Of a stretch of 64,000 nucleotides of DNA, positions 11,323-26,425 are shown piece after piece. The position numbers were made by a program, and so were the translations under genes. The DNA lies in the NCBI GenBank assembly GCA_002751075.1, contig NAOQ01000001.1, forward strand, positions 25,408-89,407, written 5' to 3'. How positions within the stretch are numbered: position 1 is the stretch's first letter; every line of letters begins with the position of its first letter. The notes under the pieces were generated by a model. That model was not told where the DNA came from. It made no database searches and saw nothing but the letters and a program-made list of their open reading frames with translations. Source of the DNA: Ichthyophonus hoferi (lineage: Eukaryota > Opisthokonta > Ichthyosporea > Ichthyophonida > Ichthyophonidae).

Positions 11323-14300
11323 TTAAACAGAGTTCTTCAGGGATGACACCGCACATTGGGCCTCAAGTACGTCCAAAACCTGTTGTGTCTCCAGAAGGGC
11401 TCGGGCTTCGTTCAACCATAATTGTACGATAGTACGCGGCCAACCTTGTAGTTGGTTAACATATCTCGTGGCCTGACAGGAGTAGTACAATAGAAGAAAA
11501 AGAAAGAAGAGAAGTCGAAAATGCAGAGAAAAAGAAAAGAGAGGAGGCGGGGTGTATGTATATATTGAGAGAGTATATACTCGGTGATGATAAGAGAGTG
11601 GAGAATAAATAAAAATAAACGGTTGGGACAGTATTACTAAACAAGAACAAGAAATAGCAGTTGTGTGGTTATGCCTGCTGTCACACTAAGAGTAGATGTT
11701 TACAATATTAAAGCCCGAACCAATCGAAAGGAATAATGCGTTGTGAGTATAGAAAGGTGATTAACATTGTGAAAGATTTCATATTAAGGCACATGGAGGA
11801 AGGCAAAAAAGAGGAAAGAAGAGAGAAGAGAGGTCCAGTGGAGGCAATGATGGGGAGAAGGAAACAATTGTAGAAAAATAAAGCCAGTCAAAGTCAATGA
11901 CCTCAAATACACATGACCGTGTATGTAACCTCTATAGTAAACAAAGACTATTAAATGTGAGACATCAAGCAGAACTGTATAATGATACATAGATAGCTAC
12001 ATGAACATGTATGATACTAGAACAATATATACATTCTTATAATGGAAAGAGACAATGGTGGTATAGCATTGAAGTAATAAAACATTAGGCCAAGTCGATT
12101 AGGATTACTGCACTGTATTCATTTGGCTAGCATGAAAAACAATAAAATAGCGTGCATTTTAGAAAATCCAACACACTACTCGATATCATACCATTTCTAG
12201 ATCCTTATCCTTGAGGGAGTGTTCAGCTAGAGCCATAATCTGATCAGTTTCTTCATGGGTAGAAGGCCCTTTACCAATATCAGCGGATAGCTGTAGATGT
12301 AGCTGGTGTTAATAATCTACCTTACCCTCATATACCCTTCGCCCTCTCCTTCTCCATATCTATTGCTGAAATATACATGGTATACCTAGTCAAACTAGGT
12401 ATATAAGAATCTAGACAAGAATTTCAAAAACGTCTACATCCGCATCTACACATATATCCCCCTATAAAGTCAACCTGTTTCACAGGTCCATCTTAACTTC
12501 CCACGCTAAGATAATCCCTGCAATATAAACACTACACTATTGCATACCGATAAGTATATCTATATACATTACCCACCATACATAATCCATCATACATATA
12601 TAAAATATATATAAATATACAAAACCAATACATGCGCTAACAAAGCAGCATGCAATTCACCTGACTAGGCTGGCGTCTGAATGTAACCATATCCACAATA
12701 CAGGCCATTACATACGACATGAGGTTACCCCCATCTTCTGGTAGAAGGGCTGCCCTACGTGCTTCTTTCCTTAGCGAAGAAAATTGATTATGAAGGTCAT
12801 GGAAGCTTGCAATACCTATCTTAAGAGAGGTTGAAAGGGAAAGATTAGATACAGGTATAGATAGGAATAAAAGGGGGAGGATGGTGTGACAAGTTGGTTA
12901 GGAACAGATGCGTAAGTGTGTACAGCATCAAATAAAACGGGTTGGAAGATAGGTATTAACAGAGCATTCATTACTATTACTATCAACCATTGCTGATGAA
13001 GGTTTATATAGTCATAGTTACACCGGGAAAGTCCGTTACCAACATGTAAGTGCATGGTTTGTTTGGTAGTTTTATACATCTACATATATATACATACATA
13101 CCTTTATAAGACTTGAAGCTAACTATATAATATACGTTTCGATATGATATGAGCAGGTTCTATTATTCAGTAATACATACTCAATGTTTACCCGTTTACC
13201 TAATATAGTAATATACTATCATCCGTATAATAAGAACTTGTTATTAAAAGACTACAGGTGTCTACCATATTACAATATTTATCATATCACATGAATAAAC
13301 CTTACATCGTAAATGGTAATCAGGCACCGTACGATAACATCACATTATCGAGTACAAAATAACTACGGGGAGACATATTATACATACATACATACATACA
13401 CTATAAGTATCCCTCCCACAACATTGCCATACTGACCCAGTCAATAAGCGAGGGTATATATATAAATTGTGCACTTAATTTACATTCAAGTGTGCAACAC
13501 ACACACACACACATACACGTACGCATACATGGAGGTGCATTATACGAACCTGTGTCAAAAATAGACTGAGGTAGTTGAGCCACAGCCACTTTGACCAATG
13601 GGTCATCGTTATGGCGACATAGCTTGTCCCGAGTGATGTGCAACGGTTTACCAGTGTTGCCTGCCTCCTCTACAATGATCGCACAGGTAGTGTTAGCAAA
13701 GGCCACGTGAGGCTTACCTTATAAAGAACTTCTACAACCCGTGTCATAAGACTACATATTATACATCTAGAATTTATGCATGCCTATGTATTGTATCAAT
13801 GCACCACAGTCGAAACTATAACCAGATCACATGCTTACACCCTCATATTATATATAGATTGAGATAGAGACAACAGGGACACTGTTATAAATAGCGTCAT
13901 TAAAACCAACAATGAACAATGTCAGGCAAAGAGTAATATACAGAGAGAAAGAAAAACAAATGGCAATATATATACTGCCATACATGCAAAACACACAATA
14001 AGTACTTATTCCATACGAAAAGAAGACAAGTAAACCGAGATAAAAGAAAGAAAGAGAAACCAAAATAACTACCAATGAGTGCACGAGTAGCCCACAGACG
14101 ATGTATGTGCTGATTATTATTGGTGGACTGAACATGACCTTGGAGTAGTCTCTGGATTTCCTATTGAATAAATACAACGTGTTAAATAAATCCCCCCTAA
14201 GGCTATACTCTTTACAAAGAATAAAGGAATAGACATTGTAGGAGACTAAAGTAGTGGAGAAGGTAAGGAAATAATGACTAGTTAAGAGAAACAGGAGAAG

Positions 14301-17300
14301 CGGGAAGAGATGTAAAGGTATATATGATATGATAGCTTCTAAAAAAAGAACCTAGGGCCGAGTAAGCATAGGTAGGTGAAAAAGATAGTTATTAAATAAA
14401 CATCATGCTTTATCCTTAAAGAAATCATTCTCAGTGTAGGGGATAATGCAACAAGCATATATACAGAAAGGGTAGGTATTAAACACATTCAGACATACAA
14501 CATAACTCATTTGTGTATGTCTATGTCTAGCTCCAGGTTGCTATAGTGATATCTGAACACTAATATAAAATAAGGCCTAATGCTCGCAGAGATAGGGAAG
14601 AAAACAACAATTATTATATAAGGGGAATAGCGTCTATGACACTGGTAACTTCAAAGACTTACAAGGCTACTGGCTATTCTAAAAACAAAAACAAAAAATA
14701 CAAGTGTAAACAAAGGAACGTGTAGAGATATAAATATAAAACATAGAATATAGATAGATATATACATAGCAGAAATCAATAATAATATAATACGGAAAGA
14801 AATAAAGAAATATACAAACAAGAAATTCCAGTGATAGCAATATCAATTAAGATAAAAAATACATTACCAATGATATTAAAGATGTACAATTAAAGTACAT
14901 AAAGCACACAGCAAGAGGGGAGGAAAGGGGAGTAGGGGAGTGGATACTACCTTCAGTCGCAAATAAAGAGTCTCTAGTGCAAGCATGGCCTGGATTCTCT
15001 CTCGACTTACTAGTAACGCAATATCTTTCGAATTGGCTAGAAATGAATATCTATCAGTACTAGGCACATCACTTTATTTCATGAATATACTATACTGACT
15101 TATGTTAATTAAAATGATATAATGGTACATAAAGGGTGGCGGGTATACAACACATATATATATCTATACACACCTATATAGACATACGCATAAAAAAAAA
15201 AACGAATACACCATAATTACTTTTTTTCACTATAGATACAATGACTATTATTTTAAACCACGGTTTATTAAGAAGGACAATCTACAAAACTTTTAACACC
15301 CATTATCAAAAGTACATATTTACGTATACATGTACCCAAATACAATTACTAAGTGACTAAGTGAAAAAAAAAAAAACAACCTAAGATACAAAGATATAGA
15401 TAGGAATATACCTCTATCTAAATCCATTTACAAACACATATACATACATGAGAAAATATGGGTGTGCCCAATGCAAACCAATAAAGTAAAGAAAAGACAG
15501 AAAGAAATAAAGAAAAAAAGTCATAAAGAAATGTACAGATAGATAAAAGAAAAAGGCGAGAACAAACATACATAAGAGATATAATATAGGTGTGTAGGTG
15601 TGTATGCAAGTATATGAAGATATATACTTATATATGTGTATTTCCTACCATCAATATATTTTTTCCTCTCTACCTCCAGAGTTTGGCGGTAATAACCGTC
15701 GTACAGTCTTTCTAGACGACGCTCAGTTTGTAGTAGTTCTTCATTGTGCTGAGTTCACCCAATCAATAAATACCTCTTGCATCGAATAGATATCTTACCA
15801 TATATACACAGCAACCAATTTTATCCCTCTCTGTTATTGGTGGCATATCATTGGGGCAAGATATGCTTATAGACAATGTTGTAATATACTTGCAATACCA
15901 ATTGAAGGTAAATAATTAATGTTAGCAACCAATTAATTAAGAAGTCATTAATTAATATCATCCATTTAGTACTACACCTTTCAAAAAAAAAGTATACAAC
16001 GAAAATGATTGGTTGTCTTCCCGAAAGTAACAGCCAATAGACACACCTACATTATATAAGAAATCACAGCCTACTGTGCTATACATATGTATATATGCAT
16101 AGCAACGTTTTAAAGTTTTCAAACTTTACCTCTCTTCTTTTTGACTATTTCCTACACATACTAACTCTACCAACTATTTAAACACACACTAATACCCTAT
16201 TCTAATCCATCACTCTCGTTAAACACCATCCAATCACGATCACCCAAAGAGGGTGCTCTATTCCTCTACCAGTAGGCTACCTTTGATATGAGAGTAGCTT
16301 TTTCTTCTTCTAATCGGACGGAAGATAGCTGTCGTTCTTCGGCCAATAATAGGTCAGCCTGCACTTGAAGCACAGCTAGGCTCTTTTTGAGTTGTGCCTG
16401 TAAAGGTGTAGAGATGGAAGTTAATGATACTACTCCAAGGCATATATATAACAGCATAATATAATCAGGACTACTTAGACCACAACGTACTAAAACAAGT
16501 AGAATAATAATATGCAAGTCAACCATAACTAATCCAAAAATACCTCTAATACCGAAATAAATAAAAAAACTCAATTTTAAATTATTAAAGCCAAGAGACA
16601 ATTGGTTCTTCACTGTAATAATAAAATAGTGAGTATATAGTGAGATAGAGCACATAACCAGCCAATACATTGGCCTATAAACACCATACAGCATGATTAC
16701 GTATATATTACGTATGTATCCTATTTGCACAAACCACAAGAATATAGAATACAAAGAAAATATATTCATATCTGTACCTGTAAATATAAGGTATATAGGG
16801 TATGTAGCAGGAGATATAAAGAAAAAGTGCAAGAAAAGTAGGGGCCAAGTGGGACTTACAGTCAATTGACGGTCCTTTTTCTCGAGGGCAGCAGTCATTG
16901 CCTGTGTGGCTTTCTCTTCTTGGTGGTGAAGTTGCTGGTATAGCCGTTTGACCTATAACCAGCCCCATTATCCAGTTGTTATTTCTATCTCTGCGCCCTA
17001 TGAAGGACAACCCAGGTCCCCTTTTATTTACTTATTCATTTATTAACCAATCCAATCACTTTCTCGTCCGCATGATTACTCTCTTTTGTTTTTCCACACC
17101 CTTATAACTCATCATTATAGAGACCACATGAAAATAAGGTTGGCGGGCATATATATAAGGTACACCTCTCCCTCTCCTACCTCTTCTGTCAATCCAGTAA
17201 CAATCACGCTCATGTCCTCGCCCGTCTCTTCAGGATGTGGGGCATTGATTGAACCATCTACTAGTAATATGTAATTAATTGGTAAACCTAAATTGCGTCA

Positions 17301-20222
17301 CACAGCCTCTACAGTAGCCATGGTAACGCCCTTTGCTTACAAGTCTATTTACGCTAACTAGCTACCAATAAAGGAAGCAAATTATCATTTCATGCAGTTA
17401 AGTACACTATTATATTCTGCTGAATTACATATTTAGGCCTCGAATTGTCCGCCTAGACAGCCACAGTACCATAATTATGACACCATGTAGTTTAATCATT
17501 AAAGAAAACGAAAGCACAAAGGCCCTTGAAGTAAATATAGGCATTAGTCAATATTAATTATATAATTATAAATAAATCATTTAAGCTAGAAAATAAACCT
17601 CTTTGGTACATTTATTATAGAAATATAGATCCCATTATGTGTGGCATCCACAATAGATAGTAGTATATAGTACAGGATAGTAATGTGTTATGATCAAGAA
17701 ATGAGTGTGGTTTACATATGTAGGGGAGTTTTTAGAAAGTGGCATGAAGATAATGCGGGAACAACTACATATCAATGGAGAGAAACAATAATAATAGTGA
17801 GGGAGTAGGACAACTAAACAAATAAAAAATAAAAGGGGTAGGTGGATAGGCAGCAATGGAAAATAATATCAATCATTGGGTTAGTATTAGTGTTAGTGTA
17901 TAGGTGTTATATGAGTGTAAACATATATATATATATTGACAGAATACAAACAAACCTTCATTATTGGTGTCGGGTACTTGATCGGCCTCGACTACGTGTG
18001 GTTGCTGTGTTGGTGTTGGGTGATAATAGGTAAGAGAAGAGTGACGGCAGTGTATTTGCAATCGCATAATATAGCAATAGTAGCTAATGTATTGTTGGCA
18101 GTCAACATATACATATATATAACCAAGTAAATATGAGTACATTGCTGTGTGGTATAGACGATCACGTGCCCTTTACTCTGAAAATGCAATTGCTTATCAT
18201 TGCTGATAATCTTGACTCGGGTTAAGGAGGGTATACAGGGATATATAAAAATGGTTTAGAACATAGGTATTGTATGCTGTATGTATGTATATCTCTTTCT
18301 GTTCATTTATTATTATTACTATTAATATGATCATGGAAATCTGAACATTTTCTTGTCTTATGTTACGGTTTAGAGATATGTATCAACACCAACTACTTCC
18401 CACTCACAGGTCCTACCATCACCAATTACTTTCTCCTTCCACAGTCTCCCTAGTTATAACTCATATTTATGATAGCACACTACCGGCATTATCTCAGTCA
18501 GTCAGTCCTTTACACCTACCTTCGCATCCACTGTTTCTACCATATCCTTACTGATTTCCTCTGTGGTTGCAGGAGCTATGATTTCATTCATCTGTGTGTC
18601 AATCTCATCCTCAATCTTCTTAATCTTCTCTTCTACTAGTATATTCTCTGTATTCTCCTTTATCTCAGTTTCCAATTCAGCCTCCTTACTATCATGCTCT
18701 TTATCTACAGATAATGAATCACTCTCAACATCATCCGCTATTATTCCCACTTCCTTCCCTACTGACTCAGCTGTGATGGCACTACTCTCTAGTATATCCG
18801 TGACCTCTTCACCTTCTGTTACCCCTTCATCCTGTGTGCTGTCCTGTCCAATTACTAACTCACTCTCTTTTACTTGTTCCTTACCGTCTACATCAGAGAT
18901 TAAGGACGTTGCAGCCAATGAGGTGCCATTTTCAGGGCCCATAGGATCAATAAAGCCATCCTTACGGTCCTCAGCAGTTGAGTCCATAGAGTCACTGTCA
19001 TTGGACTGTATGTTTAGAGGGTCAAGGGATATGAGTGGATCATTAAGAGGTGTAGATGAAAGAGAAGGCAAAGATAAGCCAGGCGGCATTGGCTTGGCAA
19101 GGCGTGGGAAAGGCGCGAAGGGTGGATAGTCGTCTATAAGGTCACATAAGGTTTGGGCTCCAGGAATATATTCTTTGAAAGCAGCCCGAAAGGCATTGTC
19201 TTTGTTGTCGTGTGTTTTAAGGTAGGCCACAGTGCCCATGAAACCAACAACGGAGACACAGGTAGTTAGCGTGAGTGCTGTTACAAATATAGAACGCTTA
19301 GGAGAGGTAGGAGGACGAACACTGTTAAAGTAGGATTATTAGCTAAGAGTTTTAATGCAGCATGATTTGGGTAGTTGCAAGTAAATATATGTATGATGCA
19401 TGTAATAGGTGATGGACAATCAAAGAAGATATATATATATATATATATATACGTGTTAGTGTGTAGATGAATAGGTACATAAATATAATGAGGATTTCTA
19501 TCAAATATAGGGGGATATATGCAGTGTGGTATACATTTATAGTATGTCTAAGTAGCCAGAGAGCAGGCATAAGCAGATATATTAGTATATAAGTTAGGTG
19601 TAAGTAAGTAGGGTCATATATGAATATCGAGTGAAACCTTTAGCCAGATGGCAACAACCAACCTATTTGCAATGTTATGAGCAAGTCGTCTGGCTGTAGT
19701 AAGGCGCTGTGTGATAGTCTGCAGTAAAATGATCTTTATAATCAATGCATTGAAGCTGTTACAAACCAAGATTTAATACATTCCTATATATATTCATAAG
19801 GCCAGTAATATGTAGAGTCAAGAGCGTTAATCATTTCTTAGTAGAAATGACACTTTATCATCCCGAAAGACAATGGGAAATAGTGTAAATGGGTAATAGG
19901 AGATAGTTTTGGATTAATGTCATTTGAATAGATAGGCTGGTAAGCAGAAAAGACAAGCAATGAAGGAAAAACACATAAATATGAAATAAATGGTTTTAAT
20001 TTGCTTATTGATTTTACTTAATGTATGAGCGTATATACAAATAATATATATATATATATATATATATGAATATAAATATATAAATATATATATCTTCACA
20101 GCAATGAAATTTTTAGATATATATAAAAGAAGATGTCTATATAAATACGTTCGCCAAACTATATTATAGAAAATTCTTACCGGCCTATCCTTGCCCAAAC
20201 TATTAGTTAGGCATCGCCGAAA
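11323..20222 (-). CDS. MIC60: MICOS subunit Mic60 (mitofilin), 14 exons found
   Basis: Core subunit of the MICOS complex, which holds crista junctions in the mitochondrial inner membrane. Exons, 5' to 3': 20181-20222, 19663-19718, 18520-19321, 17956-18004, 17181-17257, 16860-16952, 16281-16397, 15649-15748, 14951-15036, 14073-14160, 13550-13717, 12661-12815, 12192-12290, 11323-11472 (stop TAA 11323-11325). All junctions are GT-AG and keep phase, giving 693 aa without the first exon (human about 758). Order of parts: Arg/Ser/Thr-rich presequence; one membrane segment (FVTALTLTTCVSVVGFMG) followed by KEYIPGAQTL, the family EYIPG block; about 200 residues of acidic linker; Glu/Lys/Gln coiled coil (16.9 to 14.1 kb); then the mitofilin C-terminal domain with LVKVAVAQLPQS, LRKEARRAALLPEDGG, RYVNQLQGW and EARALLETQQVL. 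The start codon was not settled. It is divergent from the kinase gene at 24.9 kb. Confidence 0.93.
15790..16080. other. Mic60 intron segment dense in CCAAT/ATTGG
   Basis: Seven CCAAT or ATTGG pentamers in about 290 bases, several as paired opposite-orientation copies. See the finding on intronic CCAAT enrichment. No ORF or RNA gene was recognised. Confidence 0.6.
20181..20222 (-). other. MIC60: Mic60 presequence exon; first exon upstream unresolved
   Basis: This 14-codon exon has a good pyrimidine-rich acceptor and a GTAAG donor, and joins in phase to 19663-19718 to give a basic, hydroxylated presequence (FRRCLTNSLGKDRP, then TITQRLTTARRLAHN). It contains no usable ATG, so a short first exon must lie further upstream. 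Two weak in-phase candidates are a three-codon ATG-TTT-CGG start near 20.5 kb and an 11-codon start near 20.38 kb. I cannot choose between them. Confidence 0.6.
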
Positions 20223-23200
20223 CTGTAGTGAGAAGGAAGTGTTAGCACGTCAGCCCTGGGTCACACGTTTAGTTCGTTGTAGTCGTTACACAAAGGCATT
20301 AACTACAATCTCAAGTTATCAGGTCCATGATAAGCAAATTATAGTCTCGGGTACATGTAGGACGTGTGAATGAATGAAAGGCTTCATGGTATTAAACACA
20401 GTACTGGGCCAATAACTTGGAATAGAGTTTAAATGGCCATTGGTTAATTAATGCTCTTAATAGACATACCCAATACAGCTAAACAGAAACTTAAGAAAAT
20501 TTTGCTCTACGACTCAAAGCACCCGAAACATTGGGTCCATCTACTGCCAATCATACACAATACCTCTCTCTCTATATATATAGGAGGACAATAATATACT
20601 TGCAGTTCTCTCAAACTATATCTCACAACTAGCCCTTTTTGACAGCCATATCTTTAAAGCAATTATATAATTTATAAAAGAAACACTCTCAAGTAGTATG
20701 TAACCATGGGGGGTATAAATGAAGAATAATATTTGAATTGAATTGTAATAAAGCCGCATTCTATCCAGGACAAATACTAAAAATTAGCGTGAATTGTTAA
20801 AAGATATTACAGAAAGACACTGTTATTTTCTTCCACATGCAATATTCAGATGAACCATTAACTATTGTCCTTTTATTTATTCTGCGACAAAACTCGCAGA
20901 CATATAGCAAGATATAAAGATAAAAAAAGGCAGGATGTGGCGGTGTGACATTAAACTTAAACTCACAATGACTGCTTTTGAAAGCGTTCTCGACTGCCTT
21001 TTCAATGCGTGGGACGCATTTGTAAACATAATTACGTTTATAATATAAAAATATCCTCCTAATATACCTATATATCTAAAAATATACTTTAATGCTTCCC
21101 AGGGTGGGAGTTACTGAGTAAAGAATACCATAACTTTCAGAATACACATACAAAACATTAATTATTTCATATACATCACCTTGAGCATTTGCTTTGGGAA
21201 ATATTTTTCAAAGCCCCGTTGTTGTAAAGTATCTGGAAATAGATCCAAATCTTACGAAAATTCATATATATTCATGCAGAATCATAAATTTAAACAATAG
21301 CTTACGAAATTTCACATGCTTTTTTCTAAAAATTGGCTCACGAGCCAGAGCAAGGCCCTGGGCAAGAAGGCAATGTATTGTATATAACTCAATTACTCTA
21401 TTATTTTAGATGGTTTTTTTATATAAAAATTTTTTGCCATAAAAAATTTTTTTTTGCATATAATAAACCTTAAATAAAAAAACATTTGTGAACCAATTTT
21501 GAGTTAAAGAAATCATTCATGATGCTCCATAATCTATTATCAAATGGGATACTCCTTTTATTACTATTTAGGGATATTGTACAAAGCAGTGTTTGCTAAA
21601 TATAGTCTTGTAATAACAAGCCCCATCAGTAGCCATAAACATTTGCAAAATTCTGCTCACTTATATGCTTTTAAGAAAGCTTGACTAACCGATAAATTAT
21701 TTTACACAGTTAAAATAGTTTTAAAAAACTGTCAAATAATATATTATTACATGTTACTGTTAATAATCATAACTATAACCAAAACCGATGAAAAGAAATT
21801 TGTGAGATTTATTTTTGCCATCAGATCTATTCCATTAACATAATGGCTAATCTTAAACTGGTAATTTAAGAGTATTTCTGACCAATGGAAATCATGAAAC
21901 TCGCGTATAAAAATTACCCAACAATACCTAGTCGAGGGAGCACCGGTATTTCACTAAGTATTGGAAGTATTGAGCAGAATAAAATTATGAAAAACATAGT
22001 ATTTTGAATTTTGTGTAGAGCTATCTTCGGCTGGACCAGTAGTAGAAAATCCTTAGTGCTGATCCGCTTTCAATAGAAGGCAATGTAATAGCAGGCGTAG
22101 ATTCTATCTTTAACTGTTTGTTGCGATTGTATTCAGCTATGAGTGCAGGATGTATTCCTGTCTTAATGTGCTTGGGTGCGATAGTGTTTATGGCGCAGTG
22201 TGTTCTATCAGCAAGAGGTGCTAAGTTGTTATGTATGTAATGCGTGTTGTTGGACTTGAAGGTAAATAAGCAATTCTTAGTTTTTTTTAGTAGAAAAAAG
22301 AGTTTCAGAACTCTGGCACTTATTTTCAATTACTAATATTGATCTAGACAATACCATAAAGATACAATAATTATATAATACGGTGCAATATCTTTTAATC
22401 ATTAAGATAAATTACATATATGTAAGAAATGCAAAGATTTGTTTTATAATGCCAGAAACGTCATTAAACCGTGTTTATTATTGATTGTTTTCGTTTCTTT
22501 TATCCTTTCCGCAACATGCGTTTATCGCAAGTGTTCATCATAGTTCGGTTCATTGATGTCAATGGGATCGATCATAAAAATAAATACAAGACCACTGAGG
22601 ACCACTAGAATTATCTGATCTTGTCTGAATGATCTAACGCTATTATATCTTAATCTGATTGGCTCTATAGCTTTCTATCAACTAATAATGGATCAATCAT
22701 TTTATGATCTGCATCTTACCCAGAACTTCGGCCGATCTATGTCCATGCAGAGTTGAACGATCTTGCTATAAAAAGTAAAGTCCCACACACTGGTGATATC
22801 TTCACCCTGTAATTCAGTTAAGTTTATGGCTATTTAATTACAGGGCTTTGCCTGTGTTATATTTGTTCTTCATATTTACGCTTTTCTGTATAAAATTTTA
22901 AAATATTAAAAAGCATCAACTGTTTAATATTTGCCACAGATTCTAAGGTGGACACCCTTTTTCTTGTTCCAAAACTATTAGACACGAATTGAAATTTACA
23001 CTAGCATTTTATGGAAATTCCCCAGACGAGGGGTGGGAAAGTAAAATATTTATTGGAAGCGTCCTCGGGCCAACTGCTAGCGAGGAAAATTTACAGTTAT
23101 TATCCGATGCCTAGGCATGACATATAATACGCAGACACCTAGTTCATTTTGAAGGAGGTTCACATACATACGTTATTTGTGATTTATGGTCCATTAGAGT

Positions 23201-24899
23201 AACAATCTAGTCTGGGCAATAGCAGAGATTGCAGTACAGCTATAAAGCGACTAATTGATTTTAGTCGTTAATGTATAATCAATAACCTTAGACCTATTAA
23301 CCATCAAATCCGTTCCATCATTTTTCTTATTTAAATATATAATATTCTACGCTAGCAATATTTCTATATGGTAATAGTCTGGATTACTTTCTCAATCTAA
23401 AAATAGAAAACACCATTCTATCTCTATATATAAATATTTATATATCTATATATATAGATAGTTCGAGTGATTATGGTTGGTGAATTATAGGAGATAAACA
23501 GATAAGAAAGCGACGGCCGCCAACAAGAAACCACAATAAACACGAGGCACGTGTGTTAAGAATCTACCGCATTCTTGGCATGGTAATTTGGATATGGACG
23601 TCCAAAATAACAGGAAGCCATGCTTTGGGAGAAGGTAGAGAGACGACTTATCGCATACACTAATATACCACTTCGCCCTTTGCTGTCAACTGTAACCTAG
23701 TACCAAGGCTGTGTCTTTACTAGCTCAAGTGGGCTTATATTGAGCCAGAAAATACAGTGAATGAATACTTAATAGATTATTTGCACATAGTATATATATA
23801 TATATAAATATACTGATTCATAATACAAAGGAATTACATGGAAATGAAGGTTTAATAGACCAATCAGTTACCTTTATACATTGATAGTCGTTTATAGTAA
23901 TGGTTTGTAGAGTCTAAAGTTACCTAGACAGCATACCCAATCAATTTTATAACGTTTAACCTTAGGTTTGTTAGTCCTTATGGTGATTGGTTATTAATAA
24001 TTAGCGTCAAATGCTTATAGGAAAGCGTATAATAAGCATCCACGAACATAAGAGGAAACCAAAGGTTATTAGATGTAAGATTCGGCATAAATAATTTCAT
24101 GGGTGCGGGTTTAAAGGGTTATTTTTTTTTTAATATTTGCGGATATAGTCATTAAATAATATATGAAAGCCTCAATAGAGGTCAGACATACACACCTAAT
24201 TATTAATAAAATGGGAAGAGCCACGTTTTTCTGAATTAAGGTTTGGTATCTTACAGGTATTAATGTTTTGTATCAAAAAAAACGAATGTAAAAAAGATGT
24301 TAAACATGGGCAAATTAATGGTTCAATATTATTTGGTAAACCAACCAATAAATATATCGTCTGGGGCGCTATTATTTTAACCAATGAAACGGCTTTTTAT
24401 AACGCTTAAAATCATATTATAAACCAATCACCAGGCGCCTTCCAGGTATATTAAACATATGCTGTAGTATTGACTGTTATTTCACACAGGCCTTGGGAAA
24501 TTGAGAATCTGCTGTACCTTGCGTTTGACTGGTAATTATTGTATATACTCCTCTTACCTGTTTCTGCCTTTTTTATGTGTGGGATTGACTTAGTTGGATA
24601 TAGGCGTATAGGGAGTTACCAGGCTTTTGGGTGTCCTGTTTTTGTTTATCTCTTATTATTTGCTTCACATATTTATTTCGAAACAGGCCGTCTTGCTACC
24701 TTGTTGTATTAGGGGGGTTCTATTATGGCTTTCTCTACTGTACATCCATCCTGTTTGCAATACTCTTAGGGTTTTATTGTATGGTACTTCTTTATAACGG
24801 CCTGTTATTTTAATTTATGCAATTATATAATATAATGTCAATTGCCCTCTATTCTTTCTCAATCCACCAACTCTTGCATGACTTTTTAGTAGTGTCAAG
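20223..24899. other. Intergenic region between divergent MIC60 and kinase genes
   Basis: About 4.7 kb, AT-rich, and expected to hold the 5' ends and promoters of both genes plus the missing Mic60 first exon. A 102-codon minus-strand ORF at 22021-22329 has no motif I recognise. No transposon, tRNA or repeat array was seen apart from short (TA)n runs. Confidence 0.5.
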
Positions 24900-26384
24900 A
24901 TGACCAGCTATTATTCGGGGAGACCCTACTATTTTCAACATCACCCATATACAAACGACACACTAAGTAAAAGTGCGATCCACGGGACATCATATCAAAC
25001 TGACACCTACAGTCGTACGAATCGAGGCCATGCACCGCAACTTGGTTATAGATACCATCAATATGAATCTCAGGTAGGGCCTGGGAATAGGGAAGTGTTA
25101 GGGGTTTTTAGGAATCTAGTAAATAGCTCTGTTGTTGACAACGTTATATGTAAATAGCTATGCATGAAGTATATGGTATACTTACAGGCAATTATTACGT
25201 TTATCATTGCCTTCACCCACGTAATTTTAGTGTCTGTTATGATAATATGATAGTATAGAAGTATATATGTATTTACATATATTTTTACACACATTTATAT
25301 ATATATATATATAAATACATAACCGATTTCAGCTAGCTTGCATAAATACAAAAATCTGAATATACACACACACATACTACCTTTAATTAAACGACATAAT
25401 ATATATATGCGTACTTATCCAGCTATTCACAAGATTTAAACATTTTTATAGATTGAACCTACTACTATCTCTATACTAACATTTACCTCTTCATATAACA
25501 ACCTCCCTCACCCTATTCCCCCATACCTCTCTTCCTGTTCTTATTATCTCTATATTAAAGGGCTACCAATCGCCTCAAGATGACCCAGAGAGAGTCTCGG
25601 CCTTGTATATGGATTGTATTGCACATTGGAGAAGTATAGACAGATATAGTAGTGGTAGCTCTCAGTATTATCCACGTGAATTTAGGAAACATACCAGAGA
25701 AAGCGAGGATGTAGAGATGTACGCGCATAGTCGTAGATGCAGTAGAGCTGATTACTGTAGTAATGGAGGTAGAGAGGGAGGTCGGGGAGAGGGTTATAGG
25801 GTGGGGTTGGAGGACTGTGCAAGGTATTTACACAGGGAAAGGACCCGAGATAGACGGGCTAGATATACATCTGAGTATGATAGGCGGAGGCATAGTGGCC
25901 ATGGCTGGCAAACCTATAGGGAGGAACATAGAGAGAGACCCAGGCACCATAGCTATAGGTCAGAGCGTAGTAGTCGCCACGATGGAGAGAAGTGGAGTGT
26001 ACGTGCATGTGACGAGGCAAATGGTCATTATAAGATGGTCAAAGGGTCCCGTATAGGTCGCAATAAGGAGTGTAGGTATCCTTGCATTGTACCGCGATGG
26101 TATGAGCTTGGTAGATTGCTTATGTGCCTAATTGATGACAATTTGTTGTAGGCCTGTGTATGCATATATATGTATGTATGTGTATGCGTATATGTGGGTT
26201 TATGACCTTAACTATTATATTAGTGCGGGTTTGGTGGGAGATCGCGAGAAGGATGCGTGTTATCAATGTGTGCGCATCTTAAGTTATTCTTGTGATACTT
26301 TTGCAGAAGAAGTGGGAGTGAATACGCCCATCGGATTGGTTTATTTCTTGTACATATCTGCCCAAAACTAATAATCTTTTTCGT

Positions 26385-26425
<41 letters not shown>

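Noticed and set aside
18563-19129. 188-codon plus-strand ORF rich in Ser
   Set aside because: It is the antisense shadow of the large Mic60 exon 18520-19321.
22021-22329. 102-codon minus-strand ORF in the MIC60-kinase intergenic region
   Set aside because: No motif, no neighbouring exons in phase, and a length expected occasionally by chance. Not called as a gene.
26072-26151. Extension of kinase exon 2 to the stop at 26151
   Set aside because: The donor after 26071 gives codon phase 1 and joins to [15 protein letters not shown]. The readthrough tail has no family similarity.
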